Shown piece by piece: positions 23,076-32,869 of a stretch of 64,000 bases of DNA. This DNA comes from Spongilla lacustris. Taxonomy: Eukaryota > Porifera > Demospongiae > Spongillida > Spongillidae. Location: contig OX442416.1 of assembly GCA_949361645.1 (NCBI GenBank), positions 8,692,370 through 8,756,369 of the forward strand, written 5' to 3'. The notes below the pieces were generated by a model. The model did not search any database. It saw nothing but the letters and a program-made list of their open reading frames with translations, and was not told where the DNA came from. A program made the translations under genes and the position numbers. Position 1 is the first letter of the stretch; every line of letters begins with the position of its first letter.

Positions 23076-25527
23076 TACACACTACCATTGAAAAAATACC
23101 ATCCATATTTTTTCCACCTTAAGAAATAAATGCATCATCAGACCTAGATGAAACCCTGCATGGGACCTCACATGACTGGTCCATTGCTGCAAAGCACTAA
23201 AGATATGTTTGTGTACAGGGATACATTGTACATGTACATGTACATGTCCTGATGTGTGTTGCTACAACACTTCAATTCTAAAGTATCTGTTGACATCTAG
23301 CAAAATGTATGCTTTTGTTTGGTTATTTATTTTTCCAACCGGCTTAAAAATGTAAACAACAATTGCAATTAAGATGTCACTTGATACATTTGTACATGAC
23401 TGATGTGTACAGCTTCCAATTGTATACACCAATCAAGATGTGGCTTACAGCTCCATACAAGTATACAGTGTGATTTTGAATGCTACAAAAGCATTGAAAT
23501 TAAATTTTTAAACCAGTCGTAATGAACAGCATAACTAGCACAGTACACAAAGATACATGTGGTTACAAAATGTACTGTAGGTTGTTCTAACAGCCTTTTA
23601 TGTTGGCAAAACACCATGAGGTACATGTACATAAGGGTTGAAATCATATTTAAACTAGTAGAATTTAATAAACAAATTGATAGCTATGGAGACTGATTAA
23701 AGGACTCTTTTAATCTGAATAATAAAATCTAAGTTGAATATTCCAATTACAACAATTTTTATTTCCTTGCAAAGATCATTTTCATTGTTTTTATTTCATG
23801 GCTGTACAGCCTGTTAGCCACAGCTGTTCAAACACAGTGATAATGCTTGTGGTGAAGAAGCATGCGGCATATTTTGTGGACCTCACATGACTGGTCTATT
23901 TTGGCAAAGCAGTAAAGTTTGTGCATTTACATTATATACGAGGGATAATTCTGCTATCTCCAGACAGGACCATCCTTATAATAAACTTTTAGCAAACCCA
24001 TATGAGCAAAGTACAAACCAAGACTCATTGTACTGTAGAAATGGTTATCAATTCAGAAAATACTGGTACTTTACAGTCAGTACTGCATTGCCCAAAGATG
24101 GTACGGCAATAAAAGAGAACGTGGTGCATGCTTCAGCTCCCCATGCTCCGTATGCCTCCACGCTGGTTCAGAGCACTTGGCATCGTGCTTTGGTATTAAA
24201 ATTAATGTACAGCATAAGACATGTATGTGTGGACATGTATGTGATGTCACTGCTAATTGACTGTAGTGAGTTGCAAGCTGAAAGCCAACTTGTGCAAGTA
24301 AGGCTGAATGTGTTCCCCCTTGTAAATCGAAAGTGAAAAACACATGAAAATGTAATGGGCATAGGGTGGTATCCCTTACAACCACTTGTTTGATCCCTCT
24401 TATATTTTTAAGGCGATTTTAAAAGCAGACACATACAACTGTACATCCTCTCTTTGAGGTCTGCAATATTGGATGATGCGGTGCACAGAGATCTGAGTTG
24501 CTTTTTAAATCACAACTACCGGCCCCCTCTAAAACGTATCAACTCGAATTTTGCCTCTCCCAGTCTTTGAGGATTTTTCTCAACAAAACCCGGCATGGGA
24601 CCTCACATGACTGGTCCATTGCTGCAAAGCACTAAAGACATGTTTGTGTACAGGGATACATGTACATGTCTTGATGTGTGTTGCTACAACACTTCAATTC
24701 TAAAGCACATTGTACATGGTATCTGTTGGAACAATTCATTACATGTACATCATGTACGTTGTACATGTAAATCAAATAAAATAAACTTACACTGTAACTT
24801 GTGTTATTTTTTTTCATACCCCTCCCAAAATTTGGAGGATATGAAGAAACATGGGAGAACATGTATGTTAATACATGTGTATAAGTACATGTACTTAGAG
24901 TAACCCCCCTGTACAGCAAATGAAGTTTTACCAAAACATGGATGTACAGTGTGTATATATATGTACATGTACTGTACATGTACACCACACTCATGACACC
25001 ACACACAGGGTACACTGCCTTAATTTACATCTTTCATTTATTAAGAGTACAATAAAAAGATTACATGGAAGAAACATAGAAATTGAAAGGACTGTCATTT
25101 ATAACAACATAATTACATGTACATATACTGTGTTGTGAAGAGTAAAAATTATATTTCAATGTGACCCAGTACATGTACATGTATATATACTTTCAGTGTT
25201 ACATATTTTCAGAGTGGTACAATTACAGGTCAATCCACGGGAAATTTTTACCACCCTGAATACATGTGTACATTACCCTCTCATATAATGTTCTCTCCTA
25301 AGACACTTTCATACACCCTACATGTATGATGTCTCATTTAAATAATATACATGTGCACTTCCTGAATAATTAAATTTCTGTGACCTTTGGCATTTCTGGT
25401 TTGAACCTTGACTTGTATAGGTTAGGGCTGTTTGCACATGACAAAGACTATTGTGTAGTTGCATAAGGAGTAAAATTAATTTAATTACATTGTACCAAAT
25501 GTGATAATGAATTTTTAATGACACCTA
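23076..25527. repeat. Segmental duplication copy B (partner 13988-16262)
   Basis: It is collinear with copy A and contains an additional 240-bp part. It is interrupted at its right end by the TA-targeted Tc1-type element at 25528; the sequence resumes at 29174. No credible host gene is inside; 23887-24336 is an open frame shared with copy A at 14578. Confidence 0.9.
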
Positions 25528-25734
25528 CAGTAGACGCCAGAAAAAAAGTCACGTTTCGTTTTAGTGCAACGATTGCTGCACCATGCAGTTTTTATATAAA
25601 AACAATATTAGCACGATTATCTCCTTTCAGTTTGGTATGTGTTAAATGATTCGCGTGAACTGCGCAACTCCGTCTAAACTGGTTTTATCGTTAAGCACGC
25701 GGCTTTTTTTTAATAGTATCGATCAGTTTAGACG

Positions 25735-27198
25735 ATGACGCTTCGAAAAGCACTGAAAGAGCTGAGTAAGTACATGTAACTTTTTAACATAATCGAAATG
25801 GTTTATCATATTGTTCTTGTTGCGAAGAACCGTTTTTTCTAATATTCTGGTCCGAGGAGAATTCGGTAACGAGGGTGCCGAAGGAGAAGGTGTTGCCTTC
25901 GGTAAAAGGAGATGCGCATGAGGTCGGCAGCACGGTACAAGTGAAAGATGGAAAAAATGTTTTTAGCGGACAGATCGCAGCAACAGGTAAGAAAAACAGC
26001 TAGGCCTACTACTATTTACATGGCACGTATATTATTTAGGCACAGAACAAGAGATGAAAGATTTAGAGGAGCAATTTGAAGCGGGTCGATGGAATCCTTT
26101 AGAAGTGACACCAGCAGCGGGCGAGAAAAGAAAACCTACGACACCTCCGAACGAGGCGAAGAAGAAGAAGCGAGACGAAGAAGCGGATGATGGAGCGGAT
26201 GGAAAGGAAGATGACGCGAGAACGTCGTTAGTAGCGGAAGGAAAGGAAGCGGGAAAGGAAACGGAGAAAAAGGAAGATGACGCGAGGATGAAAGGAAAGA
26301 CAAAAAAGAAAGGAAAGAAAGGTAGCACGATGGCAAAGGGAAGGCGTGGAGCGGTAAAAAATGACGGAGCAGTAAAGAAGAAAGCTGCAGCAAAAGTAGT
26401 TAAGAAAAAAAAGGAAGATGGTAAATGTAATAAATTTGCTCTATATTTTAAAATTACATTTTTCCTTTCTTGCAGGTAAAATACTTGTTGTTGGCAGGTT
26501 GCCTGACACCACTCAGGTATATATATTTAGTGGCTATTACCATCCAACAGCCTACCATCCAACAGCCTACCATCCAACAGTCTACCATCCAACAGCCTAC
26601 CATCCAACAGTCTACCATCATCCAACAGCCTACCATCCAACAGTCTACCATCCAACAGCCTACCATCCAACAGCCTACCATCCAACAGCCTGCTCCATCG
26701 ATCCAGGCTCCATCTATCCAGGCTCCATCTATCCAGGCTCCATCTATCCAGTCACCAACTCCATCACCAGCAGCAGCTAACCAACTAGGACCAGCTAACT
26801 ACCAAACACCACCACAGCCACTACTACCTACAAGGCAGAACACAGCGAAGTGCTTAGACTCATGTGAAATCAGGAAGGAACTGTTGAGGCCAGTCGATGA
26901 AGTGCTGTTCATCAATGCCAAGTACCGGGTTCTAAGTAAAGCCTCTACGTTAGCTGTCAAGTTGGCCAAGGAGGCCTTTTTTGGTGATAATGTCCTGGTG
27001 CGGTGCACAGTGGCCGGAGGGAGAGAGTTTCCAGGGTTACCTCAAAAAGAGATGCAGGAGTTAAAAGGTGTAATGCTTAGGCAATTTCCGCAGTTCTGGC
27101 AAGCGCCAGTTCAATTTGAGCTCACATGGAAAGATTGTTGTGAATCAATCGGCCAAGCGTGTAAGAGACTAAGAGATAAAAATAAGAATGTGCAGTGA
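25735..27198 (+). CDS. BEN-domain-like protein encoded inside a Tc1-type transposon (4 exons, 423 aa predicted)
   Basis: My exon model is 25735-25765, 25828-25986, 26040-26420 and 26498-27198. All introns are GT-AG (62, 53 and 77 bp), all joins are phase 1, and one frame runs from ATG to the TGA. Residues 1-85 (FFLIFWSEENSVTRVP, then VGSTVQVKDG) look like the small N-terminal module found before BEN domains in invertebrate proteins. Residues about 86-190 are very Lys/Glu rich. Residues 206-256 are (IQQPT)n repeats, followed by four IQAPS units. Residues about 336-417 (LAVKLAKEAFFGDNVL, VMLRQFPQFW, CCESIGQACKRLRD) fit a BEN domain, a DNA- or chromatin-binding fold. The role is unknown; binding element DNA or host chromatin is inference. 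An alternative acceptor at 26475 would shift the repeats to HPTAY units and end at 26780. Confidence 0.75.
26541..26752 (+). repeat. 15-bp coding tandem repeats in the BEN-like gene
   Basis: Ten or so copies of CATCCAACAG(C/T)CTAC are followed by four copies of a TCCATCTATCCAGGC unit. Both are 15 bp, so copy-number change keeps the frame. One unit is interrupted by an extra CAT (an inserted Ile). Three plus frames remain open across it. Confidence 0.85.
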
Positions 27199-27359
27199 AA
27201 TATGGGTGATGGGTGTTTGTGTTGTGCATATCTTTCGTCCTGAATGATAACCTTGTGTGTACAAGAACATACATGTACTAACTTTGGGATACAGTCCTGG
27301 GTATATGACCTCACGGTTGAAGGGTCTAAGGGATGAAGGCTCTATAAGGGTATGGACCC

Positions 27360-27825
27360 CTCCCCTCATCCAAATGCCTCCTCCCCTTTGAAAGGTCTAA
27401 AAGTATGGTACCCTCCACCCGTCCAAATGCCTCCTCCCCTTTGAAAGGTCTAAGGGTATGGTACCCTCCACCCGTCCAAATGCCTCCTCCCATTTGAAAG
27501 GTCTAAGGGTATGGTACCCTCCACCCATCCAAATGCCTCCTCCCCTTTGAAAGGTCTAAGGGTATGGTACCCTCCACCCGTCCAAATGCCTCCTCCCCTT
27601 TGAAAGGTCTAAAAGTATGGTACCCTCCACCCGTCCAAATGCCTCCTCCCCTTTGAAAGGTCTAAGGGTATGGTACCCTCCACCCGTCCAAATGCCTCCT
27701 CCCCTTTGAAAGGTCTAAAAGTATGGTACCTTCCACCCGTCCAAATGCCTCCTCCCCTTTGAAAGGTCTACCCTCTACTGGTCTATATGCCTCCTCCCCT
27801 TTGAAAGGTCTAAGGGTACAAAGTT
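27360..27825. repeat. 53-bp minisatellite between the two convergent transposon genes
   Basis: About nine units of CCAAATGCCTCCTCCCCTTT-GAAAGGTCTAAGGGTATGGTACCCTCCACCCGT follow one another with few changes. It lies just 3' of both genes, inside the transposon. The last two units are shortened. Confidence 0.9.
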
Positions 27826-27915
27826 GTAAATTCCAGGTCTATTAACAGTACATGTTGTTGATGAGACCATATATGTACATGTGAATAATAACTCTACCAA
27901 AAAAAAAAAGAACAA

Positions 27916-28969
27916 TCAGTATCCAGTAGCACACCCATTAAGTTCTATTATTTTTGGTAGTACTTTGCGCAAGTGTCCAATATAACGTTTGCACTTTTCC
28001 CTGTCCACAGTGTTCCAGAAGGCAAGAATGCCATCTATAAGCTCCTGCTTGATCTTTGGCTTCACCTCCCTACGGATGTATTCTTTTAGCTCATGCCACA
28101 AATTCTCAATGGGATTAATGTCCGGGGACTCTGGAGGGGTTTTCCACCAGTTCACTCCATTGTCCACCATCCACTGTGTTGCATACCCTGAGGTATGCTT
28201 GGGATCGTTGTCTTGCATCAGACGATGACCATTGGGGTAGAGAACTTGGATGGAGTGCAGCAAAGATGAACTCAGAATGTCAACAAACAGCTCCTTTTTC
28301 ATTATACCATCAAAAATACATATGGCCGCCCTCCCTTGCATACTGATGCCAGCCCAAACATGAACCTTTAGAGGATGCTTTGGCCTGTGAAATATAAAAC
28401 AAACATGATAAAATGAACATTAACATATAATAAGCTCACCTTGGCTTTGGCTTTGGAGCGTGTCCTATTTTTCTGCAGCAAAACCTCCGGTGCGACTCCA
28501 TTTGAACAGTGCATTCGTCTGTCCAAATGACATCATCAAAGGAATCGTTGAGATTATCTCTCGCCCAAGCCAACCTCTTCACCTTGTTGACATCACGTAT
28601 CAGCTGGCAATACGCGCTGCCTCGAAAGGTCCACCCAAGAGCCTTTCTACAGCGCAAAACAGTACGAGCACCGATCTTGTAGCCACGTGATACCAAAAGT
28701 TTGTGCAGTTGAAACACTGTGGTTTCATCGTCCGTTTGCATCTGCTGCTCCACCAGCGCTTTGATCTCTGCCGTGATGGCTGACAGGCGACCTGACCCAG
28801 GTTTTCGACGGATCGAGTGGGTAATTTCATAGCGTTTCAGGAACCTGTGAATATTTTCACGCGTACATTCCATGCCCTCCAATTGAAGACGCTTGTAGAT
28901 CGTTGGCGCTTTAAGCCCTTTCCGATGATAAAAAAGGATACGAAGCTTGATGTAATCGCTGTAGACCAT
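27916..28969 (-). CDS. Tc1-family DD34E transposase, intact, one 55-bp intron (332 aa)
   Basis: Exon 1 is 28969-28440 and exon 2 is 28384-27916 on the minus strand. The intron 28439-28385 has GTGAGC...CACAG ends and the join restores PKHPLKVHVWAGIS, a conserved Tc1 segment. Residues 1-50 and 65-115 look like the paired helix-turn-helix DNA-binding region, with a GRRP-like linker (RRKPGSGRL at 54-62). Catalytic residues are D151 (WTDE), D235 (QDNDPKH) and E270 (INPIENLW); 34 residues separate the last two, the DD34E signature of Tc1. Length is normal for the family (about 340) and no stop or frameshift is seen. It should cut and paste the surrounding element at TA sites. It runs convergently with the BEN-like gene. 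Confidence 0.92.
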
Positions 28970-29175
28970 TTTCGAATTTCGAACATATTAATAAGTTAAC
29001 TGACGCGGTTTAAAAAAAAAAACTATGACGTCTAAAAGCGATTAACAAGATCCGGTGCTAATATGAACCGTGCAATCGATTCGAAGACAAAACTAAGACA
29101 AAACGGAAGCCATACATTCGTGCAACGGGCGTCGCACTAAAACGAAACGTGACTTTTTTTCTGGCGTCTACTGTA

Positions 29176-29349
29176 CATGTACATGTAGCAAAGTTGACAA
29201 TGTGGGTAATATATTTTTAATATTTATTAGCATATTTATACATGTATACACCAAATCCATTACAACTCGATACATGTATACAGTGTGGTTTTGAATGCTA
29301 CATGCATGTATGTCACATAAAAGTTGAAAAAAGAAACTACATGCACATG
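29176..29349. other. Host intron DNA between two transposons
   Basis: These 174 bp match 16280-16440 and separate the right end of the Tc1-type element from the left end of the next element. They show that the two insertions were independent. Confidence 0.85.
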
Positions 29350-29351
29350 TA

Positions 29352-29751
29352 CAGTGTTCCACACTTAAAGCTTCCAAATCCAAAAAATTTGGTTTTTTGC
29401 TTGTAACTTTTCAACCATATGAGTATAAACAAAAAGGATGGGATATTCAGATTTAGCCATCGTTTCTGAGTAAGATGAACATATTTTTGTTCAATTATTA
29501 AGTGTAAACAACAATAGCATATTAATAAATCATAAACGGTTTCAAGTACTATTTTGATCGATAACTCATGAAAGGTAATTAGCTAAGCGTTCAAATTTGG
29601 GATTCTAATAGTGCTCTGTGCTATCTTTCTTTCTTATCTGTTCGTTGTCTTAAGTCGCGCCGGTTTTGTAGATCGGTCCAGTTTTGTGATTTTTCGGGGG
29701 TACTTAAGCACATGCGATGGTTCGGTCGAATTAGTTTGACTTAAGGTCTGA
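29352..29751 (+). repeat. Left long terminal inverted repeat
   Basis: It pairs with 32144-32545. Nested CTTAAG sites and the TTCGGTCGAATTAG block near 29722 are conserved in both arms and could be transposase binding sites. Confidence 0.85.
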
Positions 29752-29972
29752 AAATGTAAACAAATAGTAGCGTAGACCCTATATAATTAGTATATTTTTT
29801 ATATTTTTTCCCCCACGTATTTGAGTACCCCAAATAGTTTTACAAGTGTGAAAAAGTTCTAAATTCTTGTCATTTTATTTAATTGAGCGTTTTCCTCCGT
29901 ATTCTGCGATAAATCTGACGTCACGTACAAGCGGCCAAATTAACGTCTTTTATTCGTTCCTTGGAATAGAAA

Positions 29973-31799
29973 ATGGCGTTTGTTGACGATCATTCGGAGT
30001 CGATTGCAGCTACCACTGGTACTACGGGTTCTTTTCAGAACCAAACAGACGTAGTGATAGATCAACCCACCTGCTCGATTGTTTGCAGACGAAAGCGAGA
30101 CATGATGGCTGTTATAGCAGAAGCGGGGGCAAACCAAACCTTTCCATCAAACGACAATGCCAAACGTACCTGCAAAGTGAATTCACTAGCGGCAATTACA
30201 GGCTGTTTTACTTCACAGAAGAAACGAATCTCTGATTCAGCGTGTTCAGAAAGCACAATAAACGTAATTTTCAAAAAACACGAAGAGGTGTTCAAGAAAG
30301 GGCTGGACTACCTGCTGAGTTTCATTGAACAAAATGCTTCATTTGAGCTGCAAAAAGCGTTAGGTATTGTGCTGATGGGAACTGCCATGAAGGACTGGGG
30401 AGAGGGTATATGTGATGCAGCTATCAAAGCCTCACAGGTAAGCGGCTATTCTGATCGTACCATAAGAAGTTGGATGCAGTCATATATGCAAAGTATTTTT
30501 AATGTGTTGTCTCATGGCAATGAGGACATTACAAGTAAGGAAGTTGAATACATTCTTTCATCAGAAAGGGGAGAATTTCCTAAATATGAAACACTAGTCC
30601 ATGACGAAGAGTTTAAAATGCATGCCTGTAGCTACATAAGAAGTAATGCATGCAAGAAGGGAGAACCAAACTTAACAACAGGAATGTTTTCTGAATGGGT
30701 TAATAAAGAATACAACCAAAGTCTATCTACTGAGACTGCAAGAAGATGGCTCCACTCATTTGGATTTAGTCAAGTTCATCATCAAAAGGGTGTCTATTTT
30801 GATGGACATGAAAGACAGGATGTTATTCAGCATAGAAGAGAATTTGTAAGTACTTTATTTGAGCTGGATAAAATAACAATTACAGCAGACAATTTGCATC
30901 CAGTTTGTCCAGCTAATGTAAGACCTTTAATTAGAGTAGTGCATGATGAAAGTACCTTCTATGCAAATTGCGACCAGTCATATTATTGGGGTGATAGTCA
31001 AACAAGTGTGCTGAAGCAGAAATCCCTTGGAAATTCTATAATGGTGTCTGACTTTATTGATGAATGTGATGGATACTTAGAATTTAATGGTAACAAGGCT
31101 CGTGTAATGATAGAAGTACATAAAGATGGATATTTCAATAACAATAGTTTAATGATTCAAGTGGAAAATGCTGTAAAAATTTTGGAAGCAAAGTATCCTC
31201 ATGCACGTGGACTATTTCTTTTTGACAATGCCCCTTCACATAAAAAAGTAGCTGATGATCAACTTGATGCTGAAAAAATGAATGTAGGTGTTGGTGGCAA
31301 GCAACCAATTTTAAGAGACACTGTTTGGAATGGTGAAATTCAACACTTGGTACTAGAGGATGGCAGACCTAAGGGAATGAAAATGGTTTTACAGGAGAGA
31401 GGAATTGACACTAGGGGAATGAATGCAGACAAGATGAGGAGTACATTGAAAACATTTGATGATTTTCGAGTACAAAAGTCGATTTTAGAAGAGTATATAG
31501 AACAACGTGGGCATCTGTGCTTGTTTTTTCCAAAATACCATTGTGAACTAAGTCCAATTGAAAGGGTTTGGTGCCATGCAAAGAAGCATACAAGAGCTTA
31601 TGCAAATGGAAAGATTAATACATTAAGGAAGATTGTCCCTGAAGGACTGGAAAGCTGTTCCAAAGAACTTATTTATAAATTTTTTAGAAAGTGTAGAGAT
31701 TATGAGCAAGCTTACAGAAATGGATCAGATGGAAGTGAGGTAGATAAAGTAGTTAAAGTATACAAATCACATAGAAGAGTAAGTACTACTAGCAGTTAA
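29973..31799 (+). CDS. DDE transposase, IS630/Tc1-like with enlarged D-E spacer (608 aa, intact)
   Basis: A single open exon starts MAFVDDHSESIAAT at the first ATG after the left terminus. Residues 1-130 are poorly structured but contain GSFQNQTD, also seen in the 630-aa transposase at 50573. Residues about 140-300 look like helix-turn-helix DNA-binding segments (GYSDRTIRSWMQ; STETARRWLHSFGF). Catalytic candidates are D325 (RVVHDEST), D418 (LFLFDNAPSH) and E530 (ELSPIERVW). About 111 residues lie between the last two, against 34 in Tc1. The insert carries GGKQPILRDT and KGMKMVLQERG, motifs of a widespread fungal and invertebrate transposase family. It should mobilise this element at TA sites. 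The exact family name is uncertain. Confidence 0.88.
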   Translation: MAFVDDHSESIAATTGTTGSFQNQTDVVIDQPTCSIVCRRKRDMMAVIAEAGANQTFPSNDNAKRTCKVNSLAAITGCFTSQKKRISDSACSESTINVIFKKHEEVFKKGLDYLLSFIEQNASFELQKALGIVLMGTAMKDWGEGICDAAIKASQVSGYSDRTIRSWMQSYMQSIFNVLSHGNEDITSKEVEYILSSERGEFPKYETLVHDEEFKMHACSYIRSNACKKGEPNLTTGMFSEWVNKEYNQSLSTETARRWLHSFGFSQVHHQKGVYFDGHERQDVIQHRREFVSTLFELDKITITADNLHPVCPANVRPLIRVVHDESTFYANCDQSYYWGDSQTSVLKQKSLGNSIMVSDFIDECDGYLEFNGNKARVMIEVHKDGYFNNNSLMIQVENAVKILEAKYPHARGLFLFDNAPSHKKVADDQLDAEKMNVGVGGKQPILRDTVWNGEIQHLVLEDGRPKGMKMVLQERGIDTRGMNADKMRSTLKTFDDFRVQKSILEEYIEQRGHLCLFFPKYHCELSPIERVWCHAKKHTRAYANGKINTLRKIVPEGLESCSKELIYKFFRKCRDYEQAYRNGSDGSEVDKVVKVYKSHRRVSTTSS

Positions 31800-32143
31800 G
31801 TTGCAGTTTTTGCTGTGAAAGAGTGCAAGTGCAAGATGACTGAAGTCTGTACTGCTATTGGTGTATATAGTAGAAATTGTGCTTTTATGTCATCATTATC
31901 CGGTGTACGTTAATGGTGTTAAGAAGTACATGTAATATTATGCGCGCTATACGCGCAGCGCCGCGTTGTGTGACGTGTACAGGAAATACGTGAAACGTCA
32001 CTTAATGAGCTTGTATTGAAAAAAGGATGTAATTCGTAAGCTTTTACGCTTTCAAATATTGCTTTACATTATTTGCGCAGATGTGCAGAAAATATTAAAA
32101 AATATAGAGATACTACTAGCACTTTATAATCATGTTCCCTAAA

Positions 32144-32545
32144 TTTCAGACCTTAAGTCAAACTAATTCGACCGAACCATCGCATATGCTTAAGTACCCC
32201 CGAAAAATCACAAAACTGGACCGATCTATCAAACCGGCTCGACTTAAGACAACGAACAGCTACGAAAGATAGACAGCATACAGCACTATTAGAATCCCAA
32301 ATTTGAACGCTTAGCTAATTACCTTACGGGAATTATCGATCAAAATAGTACTTGAAACCGTTTATGATTTATTAATATGCTGTTGTTGTTTACACTTAAT
32401 AATTGAACAAAAATATGTTCATCTTACTCAGAAACGATGGCTAAATCTGAATATCCCATCCTTTTTGTTTATACTCATATGGTTGAAAAGTTACAAGCAA
32501 AAAACCAAATTTTTTGGATTTGGAAGCTTTAAGTGTGGAACACTG
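32144..32545 (-). repeat. Right long terminal inverted repeat
   Basis: Inverted copy of 29352-29751, with several substitutions and small indels. It lies about 345 bp downstream of the transposase stop; the intervening 31800-32143 has no gene. Confidence 0.85.
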
Positions 32546-32739
32546 TACATGTACAGTGGTATTAATGAACAGCATAACCAGCACAGTACATAAAGACAGT
32601 TACATGTACTTCTTACATGTACATGCATCAAGCTGCTCATCAATACATACACGTACATCTACATGTATGTATGGCAATGTGTACTATTGATGGTATTATA
32701 TGTATCCTTAATTCACTCCACAAATATAAAATTACTTAC

Positions 32740-32841
32740 ATCAGATGTTGCTGTATTCACATCAGCACCTGCTCCCAACAAGCTCTGCACTACATCTTGA
32801 TGACCTTCCTGACTTGCCATAAACAATGGAGTTGTATTGTC
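32740..32841 (-). CDS. Ankyrin repeat exon (34 codons)
   Basis: The minus-strand exon starts DNTTPLFMASQEGHQDVV, continues LLGAGADVNTATSD and ends at GAT|GTAAGT. It lies in the module copy that received both large TA-targeted transposons in its upstream and downstream intron sequence. Confidence 0.9.
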
Positions 32842-32869
32842 CTGGTAAGGAATGAAAACTTTAAATGCA

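Larger units (their letters stand above)
25526..29175. mobile_element. Tc1-type transposon carrying a second, BEN-domain-like gene
   Basis: The element spans 25528-29173 (3646 bp). Its first 40 bases, starting CAGTAGACGCCAG and running through a seven-A tract to GTTTTAGTGC, are repeated exactly in inverted orientation at the right end. TA occurs on each side (25526-25527 and 29174-29175). Joining the flanks restores CACCTACATGTACATGTAGC, which is present without insert at 16263 and 18230. Inside are two convergent genes: a plus-strand BEN-like gene (25735-27198) and a minus-strand DD34E transposase (28969-27916), separated by a 53-bp minisatellite. Perfect termini and two intact multi-exon genes point to a recent insertion that may be active. 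Confidence 0.9.
29350..32547 (+). mobile_element. TA-inserting DNA transposon with about 400-bp inverted termini
   Basis: The element runs 29352-32545 and begins CAGTGTTCCACACTTAAAGC. TA duplications are at 29350-29351 and 32546-32547. The flanks join to ATGCACATGTACATGTACAG, present intact at 16433. Inverted termini of about 400 bp (29352-29751 and 32144-32545) are highly similar with some mismatches. The only gene is the 608-aa transposase. TA target choice and the DDE domain place it in the broad Tc1/mariner-IS630 group. Confidence 0.92.

Noticed and set aside
26032..26393. Ser/Phe-rich minus frames
   Set aside because: Antisense shadow of the Lys/Glu-rich third exon of the BEN-like gene.
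26418..26780. 120-codon frame with HPTAY repeats
   Set aside because: It is another phase of the 15-bp repeat in the BEN-like gene. I keep it only as a possible alternative splice product, not as a separate gene.
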